The notes: generated by a model from the sequence alone, not told the origin. A stretch of 64,000 nucleotides of DNA from Uranotaenia lowii (GCF_029784155.1 NC_073693.1:117651003-117715002), one strand, 5' to 3'. Shown: positions 1 to 12,547, counted from the stretch's first letter. A program made the numbers and translations.

Positions 1-700
1 TTTTATTTAAACATTTTCTCGTCTCATGTCCAATCACTATGCCTTGGATGCGTTATTTTTCCGTGTGAATCTGGCTGGCAACAGTTTTTGTTTGTGGCCA
101 GGGTTACCACGACATCAAGCATTTTCTTTGGTAGTGTGAAATCAATTCTGTCGTCAGAGCGAGCTTACAAGATTCCCTACGGGCCCGAACAAGACAATCC
201 CGTATTCCAGTCAGAGATGTGGTGGCTGCGACTTTGATTATATGTCAGAAATTTATTCATTCCTTAAAGCTACTGGTCTTTGTCTCTAATGTCTTTTCTT
301 TACTTTACTTTATCTCTCTCCAATGATGTAAAATAGACGTATGTAGGTATTCGTGGTAACCATCAAGATTTTGGCTCTGTTTAGCTTCAAAATAACGAGC
401 CGTCTTCAAACGAATTTTGATATTCATTCGAAAATTTCAAACACCAACTATGAATTTAAACCTTATCCAAGATTACAAATCGGAATTCATCATAAAACTG
501 CTAAGCGCGCCTACAATTTGTTGACAAAATGTGACAAAATAATATACCTAATCAATGCATTTTTAAGGGGAAAAAGGCCCTGAACATAAGGCATAAAAAA
601 TTTCAAGAATTTAAAATTTAAAAAAATTAAATATTCATGTATGTACCTCGCCTCTCTTCTACCCAGATAGTCCTTAGTTTTTTTTTGTCCAGCAACCATC
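1..700. other. Unassigned AT-rich sequence
   Basis: No gene, RNA or mobile-element end could be recognised here. Short open frames on both strands lack domain signatures and look like chance frames. Confidence 0.4.
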
Positions 701-711
701 ATTTTTTCATA

Positions 712-1600
712 AGTTGATCATCCAGGTGGTAAATCCTTTTTAAGGATTGTATTACAAGGCACAGCGAGCCAACGCGTCCCCCTAGTTTGCTACTCTGGAT
801 CTTTGGGTTAAATTGGTGACTCATTATACTTTGTACTCCTACACCAGAAAGTCCTCCTGGAGCCTCTGCTCTGGCCATAATTCCCATCCAGACCTGCAAC
901 GAAGCCGTGACAGAAAACCATACTCTCTCAAAACGCCCCACGGCAATACTCATTTTCGTTCTACACCAGCAAAGCTCTCCCCTTTTACTGTCACGATTTG
1001 CGACTCACTGGTTATTTGCCGCTACTCGTGACTCGAGGCCCACTTTCGGTCTTTTGTCACAATTCGAGACGTTGACAAAACGCCTCTCCTCGTGACTTAA
1101 GATCCTCTTTCACTCCGCCCTCTTGACCCGATTCGAGACGGGACTATACCTCGCCTCTCCTCTTTTCTTGAAAGCCTTGTTTTCTCCATCTCTTGACATA
1201 ATTTTTTTCACTAAGCGTCTTCTTCGTCTCAACTTTTTAAGACTCAATTTGAGACCCGACCTCTCCTCATGAGAATTGAGGTCTGGGCATGTTTCCGACA
1301 CAAGGCCCTCTTCTCAGCCCGTCGTGTGTCAATCATATCCACGATTCAGGGCCAGGAACATCCCGCATATCGGTTAAGCGACTACCCGATACACGTGACG
1401 ACCCTTCTTTCTACTTGCAACTGAGCACTGGTACCAAGGCATCCAGTCGCTTCACGTTTGTGCTACACTCGATACGTAGGCCACATGCCACCTGATTTGT
1501 TTTAGTTGATGATCACAGGTGTTAAATCCGGGTTTACGGATTGTATTTCAAGGCACGGTGAGCCTCCGCGTTCCCCCCGTTTTCACATCTAGGTCCATGG
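712..1600. repeat. Duplicated module, two diverged copies about 790 bp apart
   Basis: The segment at about 712-803 (GTTGATCATCCAGGTGGTAAATCC..., then GGATTGTATT, CAAGGCAC, GTGAGCC-like and CCCCC blocks) recurs at about 1505-1600 in the same order and orientation with scattered substitutions. The spacing suggests an old tandem or segmental duplication, possibly the decayed long repeats of a retroelement. No target duplication could be assigned. Confidence 0.55.
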
Positions 1601-2095
1601 GTACAATGGGAAGACTCGTGATATACTTCGTGTAACCTCCTTCTCCCCAAACTCCAAAAGGAGCCGCAGACCTAGTTCGAACTGTTTAACACCATATCCT
1701 TTAAAAGTGGGAGGTCTATTCTAGTGCACTCCAAGGCAACACTAATAGACGAGACTACTTTCAGCAATACCTCTCGTCATTTTGACTCGATGTCTGAACT
1801 CTCCTCTATCGATTTGAAAACCGACGCCTCCTCGCAATGACTCGAGATTCCCACATAAACCTCTCCCCTTCGCCACTCGAGGCCTGATGTCTCCTCTTAC
1901 GACTAGAGATCCGACCCCTCCTCGCATCGAGGTTGACGAACACATATCTCTCCTCTGCAAGGCTCAAGGTCCAATCTCTCCTCTTGCGACTCGAGATCTC
2001 CTCCTGAAGACTCGAGACCTGACCTCTCCTCTAACGTTTCGAAGACTGACCTCTTATTCTCAAGATTCGAGGTTTGCCACCTGTATGCCCGTCGT
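1020..2095. repeat. Degenerate tandem array of GACTCGAG / CTCTCCTC units
   Basis: Units of roughly 30-40 bp recur irregularly with the core GACTCGAGacctGACCTCTCCTC-like pattern. The best copies are near 1030, 1080, 1130, 1250, 1785, 1840, 1880, 1910, 1975 and 2010. Unit length and sequence vary strongly, so the array is old or was built from imperfect duplications. Blocks CCGTCGTGTG (1318, 2087, 2442) and CTCGCGCCTGTCACAGCA (about 2123 and 2805) recur at larger spacing, so the repetition has at least two scales. Open frames across it have no recognisable domain and are treated as non-coding. Confidence 0.55.
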
Positions 2096-2994
2096 GTGCC
2101 GATCGAGAGGATCTTATCTTAGACTCGCGCCTGTCACAGCACACGTGCTGGACTTAACGCAACCTACTCGGATGATTCTCGACAAAGACCACTGCAGAAA
2201 AGGTCAAGACTCTCTCCTCTTAGCTTCGATCGTTGGAAACTACTACTCAGACATTTTCCGAAGGTGATGCAACCTACGGACGAAATGATGCTGCCTTATC
2301 TTTGTAGTTTTAAACCGTGGGGTCAGATGCACCCAACTCGATAGCCCTCGTCGATGGGGCCAGTCTACTTCGAACGTTGTCTGGTCTACTTGTGACCCTT
2401 TTGCTGGCAACCTTAGGATTTTTGGCTAGCGACTTTTTCTGTCCGTCGTGTTGCAGATCGAGAGCAGCTTTTCCTCAATGATTCAAATATTCGGTAATAC
2501 ATTATCAGTCGGTAACATTTCATAGCTGCATTCCAGTTTCTAGATAGTCTGATTGGTGGAATCAAGACTTGCATATGGCGGTAGTTTATCAACAACCAAC
2601 CATCAACAATTTATCAACAGAACATCAAAGTGATCATGCAGTTATACATCTCCCCCTTTTCCTTTTCCTCTTTCTCAATTTTGGTCTATCTCCTTTATCT
2701 TCTTTCTCCTTTTTCCTCCTTCTCTTTTTCCCCTTTACCAACTTCAGACAGGCGTGGAAGACCCCGAGACGTGTGTCATGGTTAGGTAACGCTTTCATAG
2801 TAACTCGCGCCTGTCACAGCATCCACTCCTGCAGAATTTCTAACCACAAGGCCACAGCCGATTGAGGAACTACCAAGCTAGAATCCCATCACGACCAGCC
2901 CGAATGGAATCTCCGCTTCCTTTAGCTGCAGGAAAGATCGTAGCTGAGTACGTGAGACCTTTTAAGTCCTACAACACGCATGAGATCACATGAG

Positions 2995-4680
2995 GGTGTC
3001 ATACGAGGCCCAAGACCTTTCATCTCCTTTCCTGATTCTTATTAGATCGCGCATGATTTGCGAGATTTCATCGACTATAGCACGTCACGACTGTTCGTCG
3101 CGACACATTTTACTCACAATATTTTCAGCGTTGAAATTTTGAAGTTGTTGACGTCTTGAAATGAACCTGGTGCAGAGAAGGATAGCATGTTCTGCCGATT
3201 CCTCCGTATCTACGCATTTCAGGAAAAAGGCGTGCTGATTATCTTAAACCGATGAAGGTATTGCTTTAAGCACCCATGACCTGAAAGGAACTGCGTCAGG
3301 TAGAAGTTGACCTCTCCATTCTTCCGAATTACCCAGTCTGAAAGTTGCGGGATTGACCTACGCGTCCATCTTGCGTTGTTGTCAAAAGCTGCATCTGCTG
3401 ATATGGTCCTGTATACACAGAAAACTCGCATGGCTACCAGCCGATATGTGCTCCGTAATTTGCATCTGTTGCGCTCTACCTCTATATCGCAGCTCCAGGC
3501 CGCTCTTCCGTATTGCAGTTTTGACAGTGCTCGAAAGAAGACGTCTCTTGCTACTCTTTGGACCATGGCAGTTCGGCTTCGGCATAAACTAAGCCAATGA
3601 ATCTATGACTTTTGATGCACTTTCACAACAGTATTTGACATGCGCACCAAAACTTAAGCGATTGTCCATTTCTCCAAGGTATTTCAGCTACTGTTGCGAA
3701 GATGTCGTGTGCCCTCCAACAATAATCTCCATGTGCGGTACAACTCTTTTATTGGTCACGAGCAGAATTTCGGATTAATGGTGAGCTATCTGACGCTTAA
3801 CTCCCTCCCTTTCTACTGACACCGTTGCAAGGTCTTCTACCTCCTCGTTTGTTTCTCCGGCGATCATGAGCACGATATTGTCTTATTCACCGCAAGTTTC
3901 TTAGCGATTGCCAAAAGTTCCTCGTTCGTTACTGGCTCAACGTCGTGGGCACCCGCTTCGTACGGGGTAAGTGGCTACTGCGTCAGGCCATGTTGTGGGA
4001 AAAGATGTGCAACAATCTCTCTCAGTTTTTCCAGACATCTTCGGTCGACGACCTTGGGCCACCGAATCTCGCCAGTGTAACTCTATTGGCCCATGGGTTA
4101 TCATCTACGCTCTGGCATAACGCTCTGTAGCAGTTCTCGTTGCTTGTTTTAATAGCTCGCTTAAGTGCCACCCTGGCTGTTCGGTAAACGGCCCCTCTCG
4201 TTTCTCTATCGGCTTCGTTTCTCGTCCGTTGAACTCGTCGTCTGGCTTTTAGACAGCTAGTACGAAGGTCAGCTATTTCTGAGGTTCACCACTAAGCTGG
4301 TTGTCGCCACCACTTCGGTGTATTCCTTCTGGGCATGGTCATGTCGCACATCGCTACCATCATTTTCGTCAGCTGTTCAGCAATATGGACCTGTGATGCT
4401 TCCTGCATGTTAATATCTCTGGTGCACATTTTCTTATAGAAAACTTTGGTCTTCCATCTCCGTTCATGGACTGGCAGTTGTCTTGTTGTTTCCGCTTTTG
4501 GGTCTCGTACGCTGCAACGTATCGCCCGGTGATCGCTGTGCGTAAAATCGTCACACACTTTCTAATTCATGCCAGTGTTTAATGATGAGCTCACAAAGGT
4601 GATATCTATCACTGACGTTCTGTCTGGTATTCCATGCTTGCGATAGCCTAGAGTGGTTTTAGTGGGACAAACCCACTCAC
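2995..4680 (-). pseudogene. R1-like non-LTR retrotransposon remnant (endonuclease end and C-terminal end)
   Basis: Read on the minus strand, 4655-4290 gives the end of an apurinic-like endonuclease: IPDRTSVIDITF, then a SDHRAI catalytic block. The 4260-4130 stretch gives a basic KARRRVQRTRNEADRETRG-like linker typical of the region before the reverse transcriptase in R1-group LINEs. From about 3570 to 3000 comes the C-terminal portion (RSTYRLVAMRVFCVYRTIS, QFLSGHGC, then the EESAEHAILLC cysteine/histidine region). The central RT core is missing or too decayed to read, and stops and frameshifts are frequent. This is a dead, internally deleted copy. The R1-group assignment follows from the C-terminal motifs; other Jockey-superfamily LINEs are possible. 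Confidence 0.7.
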
Positions 4681-5803
4681 GGCAGCAAACACCCAGCTGT
4701 TATGGTTTGAATGCAAATTTCCATCTTGTAAAAAATACACTCCCACACAATCAATCAATCTCTATGAAACAATCTGATTATGGGAAAGTTGGGTAAGACT
4801 GGCATAGAGGTTTAAACGGACATTTTCTGTATTTAGGTAATTTCAATGTTCGGAATAAATCTTATGATGTGATAATGTTTGCCTAAGTGTATCAACGCTT
4901 TCGAGACCCTTTGTTGTTTATCAGCTAGCGAGGTCTCATTTAAGTAAACAAAACAAAGGCACCTGTTCTAGAACAAATGGGTCACGGTGAACCACTCTGA
5001 TGAAGAAAATGAACATGGTGATGCTGCGCGCATTAACTATGTGGCAAAAGTTCAAGCCAAAGTAAGTCGTAAGCTCTATTTATTTTTCCAACTAACCACC
5101 ATCGGAGACGGTATAATTTTTGGAGGCCTACGAGACCATAGTTAGAGGCCGTAGTGGCCAGAGTCAAACAGAGATCCAAGGGAACCAATTTGTGTCGACT
5201 AAGGAATATTCCTAATTTAGTAATAAGTCGTTCTTCAGTCCACTGGATCGATGTACATGTTGTTTAAATGAGTGCGGTTTAATTCATTCATAAAAAAATC
5301 TGATGCTATCGATCCATGCCATCAGGGGCGATCTAGAACATGTGGTCCTTCAAGCCGGATCAAAAACTGTTCCGGATCTTCTCAACCGAAACAACTTCTT
5401 GTAGTGGAATGTATTAACTTACAGTTCGTCGACCGGGGGAACACTTATGGGGTAGAGCATAAACTCTCTTCAGTTTTTTTGGGTGCAAAAAAGGCTAGCC
5501 AAAAATTCGCTGAACTGAACCTCTTTTGCAACACTACAGGTGTGTGATATTGATCTCAATCAATGTGATTATTGGTGATAAATGGAAACCAATCGATTTG
5601 GAAGGATCTTTAAATTTCTTTCCAGAACTATTTGCGATCCGACGGGCTAATAATACTTAAATTAAACCGATGTCAACAGTACGGAGGTTGGTGCGAACTG
5701 ATTTATCTATGCTTGGCTGGGTAACTATCGAGTACCCGAAAACGATCACAAAGTGATCAGCCGATTGAGAGTAAGTTCTCAGGAGGGAACTCACTACTGG
5801 TAA
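4681..5803. other. Unassigned sequence
   Basis: No coding region or transposon boundary was recognised. A 91-codon plus-strand frame at about 5272-5547 lacks a motif and is not proposed as a gene. Confidence 0.4.
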
Positions 5804-5825
5804 GTCTCTGGGGTGGCTTTTTTTA

Positions 5826-6292
5826 GCTTGAGCTTGAGCTTGCTATCAACTACGGTCCACCTGCGGCCCCTCCCGGCCAATGGCATAATGGTTGCACTCC
5901 GTGATTGGTTCGAGATAATCAACATTGCACAATGAACCATTTGAAAGATTGCTGGGAACAAGCAATATAATCTCACTGTACAATTTTGAGGATCTCCTAC
6001 ATTTAAATGAACCAATAACGACGCCGGCCAAGTCCGTGTAGTCGATAGGAGGAAGGGAAGTGCAGCACATGTGATGATTTGTTTTGCGGAGAACGGCTGT
6101 ACGCCATCCCTCCACAAATCTCACGCTGAATGTTTGGGGGTAAAGGTATTATGGCATGGAAATCACTATGGTAAGTGATGTGGCCAATTAGAACCTAAGC
6201 TCCTACACCTCCTGAATCCTATGTTTCCTATTGAAACTCCTAAAAACTCCTATAGAGGCCATATAAATAAAGAATTCAAAAAAAAAAAAAAG
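5826..6292 (-). mobile_element. 3' end fragment of a tandem-tailed non-LTR element
   Basis: On the minus strand the fragment ends in GCTCAAGCTCAAGCT-like tandem units (plus strand 5826-5844), a tail style known from RTE-like and other mosquito LINEs. The interior blocks CACGGAGTGCAACCATTATG and GACGCCGGCC...CGTTATTGG-type correspond block by block to 33050-33240 in the nested element at 32860-36300, so both belong to one broader family. No coding sequence is present. The other end at about 6292 is provisional, set where recognisable sequence gives way to an A-run. Confidence 0.55.
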
Positions 6293-7383
6293 TACGAGCG
6301 TAAATGTGAGGATACTGTAGAACAGAACCCGGGGTTAAGATGAGTCACATTTTTAAATGAGAAAAAAAATCTTCCATAACGAATTAGCATAAACGCACAA
6401 TTATTCATCTCGATTTTTATCCATATTAAACCTAATTTAGAACAATTAAGAGTCCCTATCTGAACTTGGCCTCAATTATTGAAAGCTGTGAGAATTTGTT
6501 AGTTGACCCTCAGTCCTCACCGAAATAGGGCGTTTGCTACACACACATACAAGAGGTCTGTTGGGCACACATTTGAGGTTTTAATATGCAAAAAGAGCAA
6601 AATTCAACCAAAATGTTGGTTTTCCATTAAATGAATGCTCAATCTCTCTAAAAAACATTCAAAAAGTATATTTCGGATCATTTGCTAACAAGTGGAAACG
6701 ATTCTGCGATTTTTCTATTGGATATCAGTGGGAAACCAAGCAAAACAAAAAATGAAAAACAAGCCAACCATCATTGTCAAGCACATTAAACGGTTCCCCC
6801 GGATATTTTGTTCACGTTTTTGGGTCTATCATATAAAATTTAGAACCAGGAAGATGATGTTAAGAGTTATCGTCACGAAATTGATTAATAAACTTGAGCA
6901 ATATTTGTCCTGCTTTCACTAAAAACGCTCATATCCTGTACAAAGTCTTCATTTTTGTTAAAGAACTTCACTCAAAATTAGAAAAAAAATCACAAACAAG
7001 TCAAAAATGATCTAGCTTTCGAAAAATGTGTTGTACATAAGAAACTTTTCAATAGTTTTCATTATTTCTTCAAAAAACATCTTTCTTTAGTCGATTTGTA
7101 TTCATTTAACATGGGGCTGTCACATTTGTTTGCCCAACGGCTTACTTATACTAATGCACTGTGCAAACGCCCTATAGATACACTTTTATTCGGTTTGTTT
7201 AATTTTGTAAATACTTAACTATTCCATGTAAAACGGCAGAATATTCAAAAATCTACACTTTTGATTGTATTTAACAAAATTGTCTGCCTGACATATTAAG
7301 CTATTTAATATTCTGGTAAAATTGATCACGCTAGTTCTAATCCTCGAAGAGTTAAACCATCTTAAAAAAATTGAAATTGAAAT
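6293..7383. other. Unassigned AT-rich sequence
   Basis: Low-complexity AT-rich DNA with no supported gene. It is the left flank of the LTR element starting at 7389. Confidence 0.4.
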
Positions 7384-7388
7384 ATCTG

Positions 7389-7624
7389 TGTGGAAAGCTT
7401 GGTCCGCGTCGTGGAGAATCACCCAGCGCATCGAGCACTGTCAACCGAACGCTTTCACTGTTGCTTCCCGAATGAGAGCGCGCCAGAATGACGGAGACTA
7501 TGTCGACCTTTTGTCGACTCACCGTTGCTAGACAGTGTTGCTCGAGGTTCAGTTGTGTCGTGCTATTGGTCGATCCAGCTATGAATAATAGTATTTAATA
7601 TCTAAGCTTATCATTGGCTACACA
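7389..7624 (-). repeat. LTR (3' LTR in element orientation)
   Basis: A 236-bp direct repeat of 14017-14252, with no difference noticed by eye. Its outer edge meets ATCTG at 7384-7388. The adjacent tract at 7625-7636 reads as a polypurine tract on the minus strand. Confidence 0.92.
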
Positions 7625-8875
7625 TCTCCCCCTTACACCAAGAAGAGAAAAAAAATGGAGCAACAAATTTTGTTGCTTGTTCTGTTAATAATTATCTATA
7701 CATTGTTCAGTCATATCTCTGATCAAATTATTCTTTTATTTTGTGTCCATTTCAAAGAAGTCAATGTACTCCGATGCAGCATTTGATTGTAATTTCAATC
7801 ACAATCTAACTTCAGTTAGATCTCTTACATAACCGGAAATTATTGCTTGGTTCTCGATCGTTCTCAATAATTTCCGATTGAACCTTCTACAAATGACAAA
7901 CTAAATCTTGATTTCACCTTCGTAAATAATACCGTATTTGTTTTTTTTCTTTGTTCAGTGGTGCATTTAACCCAATAAAAACAAACACAAATGTTCGCCA
8001 GTGTATCGCTACCTCATTCACTCACACGCTCTGTCGCAACACTGAACACATTTTTGGGCACTACCACCCGATGGCAAAACTGTCCTAATAAACACACAAG
8101 ATGACAGCACTTAGTGGTGTACCAGTGCAACACTCGGAATAAACAAATACGGTTTAAGTTTCCAAGACAAAAACTTGTTCTCAACACTGAAATATCATTG
8201 CATTTCTATTTGTAGGTATTTGTAAACTGTCTTCTCTCAGTCGTAGAACGTATTCCCACGGATATCTTATTCTAAATATTCTTTTAAAAATTCATTGTAA
8301 AGAGTCTATTTTTTTATGTATTCTCACTATTTCCACGCCTAGAAGAATGAAGTCTCTAACACAGTATTCTGGATCTTTTTTCGAAAAGCTTCAAATGAAG
8401 CGAAACATCTTTTCTTCGATAAACTGAATTTAGCAACGATATGTGCCCACTCAATCATTGTACTTCCGACTAATTGCATTTGTTTAAACGGCGTTAACTT
8501 TCTCGATTCGCTACTTTCTGACTCGGAGGTACCTGAAACCTGTCTTGAGTATACAAGGATTTGAACACTTCAAATACAAGGAACACTGTTATCTCAACTC
8601 AGTGAGTTCTTCAAGTGAACCATCCGGAAAGCTATTCAAGTTAGTCATCCCGATCAAAAAGTCTAGATCTATCAAGCCCATCTTTTTTGTCGTGTACACA
8701 TCTGGAAGGTCTTTCCGAGCAAAACATTTGTATTGAACTGTTGATTTTGAACAATTGTTTCTCATACTAAAAAATACGTTTTCCAACGACCTTCTGCTTT
8801 AGACAAATTAAACTTGTTATCGTAACACGGTATTTAGGTAACCATTAGAAACTTATTGATGTTGATTATCTCGAG

Positions 8876-9462
8876 CCAATGGAATTTCATAAAGAGAACC
8901 TTCAGAACACTCTTCATGTTGGTCCTCCCGATCCAACGTAATTTCATAAAGTGAACCTTCAGAACACTCTTCATGTTGGTCCTCCCAATCCAACGTTATT
9001 TCATAAAGTGAACCTTCAGAATACTCTTCATGTTGGTCCTCCCGATCCAACGTAATTTCATAAAGTGAACCTTCAGAACACTCTTCATGTTGGTCCTCCT
9101 GATCCAACGTAATTTCATAAAGTGAAGCTTCAGAACACTCTTCATGTTGGTCCTGCTGATCCAACGTAATTTTATCAAGTGAACCTTCAGAACACTCTTC
9201 ATGTTGGTCCTCCCGATCCAACGTAATTTCATAAAGTGAACCTTCAGAACACTCTTCATGTTGGTCCTCCCGATCCAACGTAATTTCATAAAGTGAACCT
9301 TCAGAACACTCTTCATGTAGGTCCTCCCGATCCAACGTAATTTCATAAAGTGAACCTTCAGAACACTCTTCATGTTGGTCCTCCCGATCCAACGTAGTTT
9401 CATAAAGTGAACCTTCAGAACACTCTTCATGTTGGTCCTCCCGATCCAACGTAATTTTATTA
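8876..9462 (-). repeat. 57-bp minisatellite, about ten units
   Basis: A 57-bp unit (starting GAACCTTCAGAACACTCTTC on the plus strand) is repeated about ten times with only a few substitutions per copy. Because 57 is divisible by three and the unit lacks stops in two minus-strand frames, long frames run through it. One encodes 19-residue repeats of the form DREDQHEECSEGSLYEITL. Neither frame has an ATG start, and two frames stay open equally, so coding is not supported. It lies in sense orientation inside the LTR element. It could be a packaging or structural RNA region, or simply slippage-expanded DNA. Confidence 0.9.
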
Positions 9463-10399
9463 AGTAACTAATATCGCTCTCCGATGAGGTTAGCACCTCA
9501 GCAGATAAATAAGGTGCTTGATAAAATCTTAAAAAAAACTTTCTTTAATTTACGTTTTCTTCCAGTACAAACAGCTTAAATATTCCGTTACTTCTAGAAA
9601 AAACATTCTTCTACTTGTTGAAATCCATTCCGAAACAGAACCTTTGTAAATTTAGCTCTAAAATATTTACAACTTCCATTTTGGGTGTATAAGTTTTTTT
9701 TGAGGAAATTTAATGCATTCAAAAACATCTTAAATATTGTGATTTACTTCATGATAAGAAAACATCATTTCTTAAACTCAATTTACTGTTGTGTAGTTAT
9801 CAATATTTTTCATATATCAATATATATCAATATTTTACCAGTGCTTATAAATGTTTGCATAGCATTAAAAAAACCCGATTTAATACACTTAACAGTGGAT
9901 TGTAGCCTTTCTTACAGTCTAAAAATTATATTTGGATACACATGACACAAAATAATAAAATGATCGATTTATAAATTCTGAGTAATGATTATAGTATTTC
10001 GAACGTAGTAAATCCTAAATGATTTTAAGAAATTAGGATTCTAAATTTTTTAAAGGATGAAGGTATTTTGAAATAATTATAATTTTCACATAAATAATAA
10101 CATAATTGTAAACTAATTGAAAAATTTTGAATGATTGAATTCTGGGATATCTTGTATGATCCCGTTTCTATGACATTATGATCTTATATTTATAAAATAG
10201 AAGAGGTCTAAAAATGAAGGGTATAATTTTTAAAAAAGATTCCTAACCATGTGTTTCAAATAATTCAACCTCTCAAGAAAAGGAAGCGAATAAATGGAAA
10301 AAAAATGAAATAAATTTTCAACTGCTAAACTAAAATACGATGCTTCAATGTAGATTACAATAATCTATCGATTTAACAATAGATATTAAACATTTTGAC

Positions 10400-10612
10400 A
10401 ACTTTGAAATGTCAATATTTTCAATTTTGTCAATTTTGTCTATTTTATCATTTTTGTCAATTTTGTCAATTCTATTAGTTTTGTCAATTTTGTCAATTTT
10501 AAAAATTTTGTAAATTTTGTAAACTTAGTAACTTTTGTAAATTTTGTGAATTTTGTAAATTTTGAAAATTTTGTAATTTTTTTCCATTTTGTCCACTTGG
10601 GTAGTTTTGTCA
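10400..10612. repeat. Degenerate (TTTTGTCAA)n microsatellite-like tract
   Basis: A nine-base unit TTTTGTCAA and variants (TTTTGTAAA, TTTAGAACA) recur almost continuously. It lies inside the LTR element interior. A related stretch follows at 11170-11745. Confidence 0.75.
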
Positions 10613-10752
10613 ACATTTAGAACATTTAGAACGGCAAGTGAAATTGAATGATGCAAAAACTTATACTCGACAATATTTAAAATATTTATTTTTGATTTTT
10701 GACTTTAACTTGTCAATATACATGCTACTGCTAGATCAGTTGATCCTAGTAT

Positions 10753-11118
10753 CACATTATTTTATTTCCAATAAGATTCTATTTTCCCTAACCAGCATGA
10801 GAGCAGCAGTGGTATAAATTATTTTAGCATACCTTTCAGGGGCATTCTTACTAGTATACAAGAAAGAATGCCCCTGATAGGTATGCTAAAAACTTTGATT
10901 TCTATGTTGATTCATTTTTGTAAAGGACGAAAGCTGTTTCGAGAAAATCGCGTTGAAAGTAATTAGGTTTAAAATGTAAGTCTTCAAACGGTACTTTTTC
11001 ACCCAGCTGAAAATTTGATTGTTAACATTTGGCCGCACGCCCCTTTGAAAAAAATTATACCACTGCTGCTCTCATTCTGGGTAGGGAATATAGAATCTTA
11101 TTGGAAGAAAATAATGGG
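10753..11118. mobile_element. Foldback/MITE-like nested inverted repeat
   Basis: Outer arms of about 65 bp (about 10753-10822 and 11049-11118) are inverted copies sharing ATGAGAGCAGCAGTGGTATA and the CCAATAAGATTCTAT block. Just inside the left arm is a second, near-perfect hairpin: 10822-10849 pairs with 10864-10891 with one mismatch and a 14-base loop. The unit splits the TTTTGTCAA region in two, consistent with insertion into it. No target duplication was confirmed and no coding sequence is present. Confidence 0.65.
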
Positions 11119-11169
11119 ATCTGGGTATGCCAACGAATGATTCGCAACGTAAGGTCGATTTTTGAAAAG

Positions 11170-11745
11170 AGGCACATTTTTTGCCATATTTGCAAAATTT
11201 GTCAGGTTCGTAAATTTTATCAAGTTTGTGAATGTTGTCATTTTTTTTCAATTTTGTCAACTATGCAAGTTTGGTCCAATTTGTAATTTTTGATGATTTT
11301 AACAATCATGTCATTTTTGTAATTATAGACTATTTTGAAATGTTTGTAAATTATGTCAGTTTGGTAAATTTGTTTAATTTTTTTCTATATTGATTCTGTC
11401 AATTTTGCATATTTTGAAAACTTTTTCAGTTTTATGATTTATTTTCATTTTATCTATCCAGTTTTGTCAATTTTGTAAATGTTATATTTTATGTCAATCC
11501 ATTCAAAATTGGTCAATTTTGGTCAATTTTTGTCAATTTTTCCCATATTTGCGAAATATGTCAGGCTTGTTAAAACTTGATTAAAGTTTGTGAATGTTGT
11601 CTATTTTGTAATTTTTATCAATTGTATCAAATATGTAAATTTGATACACTTTGTAATTTAAGAAAATTTAAACAATTGTCATTTTTGTAGTAATTGACTA
11701 TTTTGACATTTTTGTCCATTGTGTCGGTTTTGTAAATTTGTTTTG
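11170..11745. repeat. Second degenerate TTTTGTCAA / TTTGTAAAT tract
   Basis: This continues the nine-base-repeat style seen at 10400-10612, with more decay. The two halves flank the inverted-repeat unit at 10753-11118. Confidence 0.65.
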
Positions 11746-12519
11746 AAAATCGTCTAGCGCTGGATTGCATCTGAATTTGTGGATTTTAATCTGAATTCTG
11801 AAACTCTCTATTGGACCCGATTTTTTTTAGTTAAGTTTAAAATCAGAAATGCTTTAAAGTCCAGGGAATTCAACATTTTGAAATTAACACGTCTGTACAA
11901 AAAATCACTTTAAACTTTAAAACAGTTGATAAAATTTAATTGGGTGAAACTTTTTGTTGATGCATTTTCTTTTGAACGCGAAATTACGCCTATTTAAAAT
12001 GGGATTTTTTTTATCCGGGTAGGGCCAATAGATAGCGTCGATTTTTTAAATAGGATTTGATTAGATGTTCCGAAGTTTCAAAAGCGTTTTTTTTTCGAGC
12101 TAACTGATAGTTTCGCCCTTATGAAATGTTACGCTATGTTTGTTTACATTTGATGCGTTCGCCCTTTTTCAAACTTACTACAAAATTATCTAACAGATTC
12201 ACGCTTGCATCGACGTATCGAAGCCAGCCATCGCTGCAGAAAAATGCGGTGTTGAACCCTACACCCATCGGTTTGATATGGCAAGTTCGGGGTTGTACCC
12301 CTTTATGAAATTCCATGTTATCATAATATGGTTTTGAAGCTTCGGCTTCAAACTTTTGAGACCGGTTCGGCAAACACTGAGCTGGTAATAAAGTTAAAAC
12401 TGTTAAAATATATGAATTCTTACTCCCTTTTCTGCCGCTCGTTTTGTCGTCATGAAGACATCATGAGTGGGAGTGGAGTGCGCCCATCGTGTAGCGAATA
12501 GCGTGTAGCGAACGCGCCC

Positions 12520-12547
12520 ATCGTGTATATGACGTCATATACACGAT
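12520..12547. repeat. 28-bp perfect palindrome centred on TGACGTCA
   Basis: The sequence reads the same on both strands over 28 bases, with centre GAC/GTC at 12533/12534. The same CATCGTGTA block also occurs just upstream (12485 and 12518), next to repeated GTGTAGCGAA units, so the palindrome may derive from a local duplication and inversion. TGACGTCA matches the CREB/ATF consensus, but binding is only a possibility. Confidence 0.8.

Noticed and set aside
8876..9462. CRISPR-like array
   Set aside because: Units are directly adjacent with no unique spacers, and the sequence is eukaryotic.
8853..9496. Two long minus-strand frames as genes for repeat proteins
   Set aside because: Both arise from a stop-free 57-bp tandem unit, and neither has an ATG start. 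Kept only as a minisatellite.
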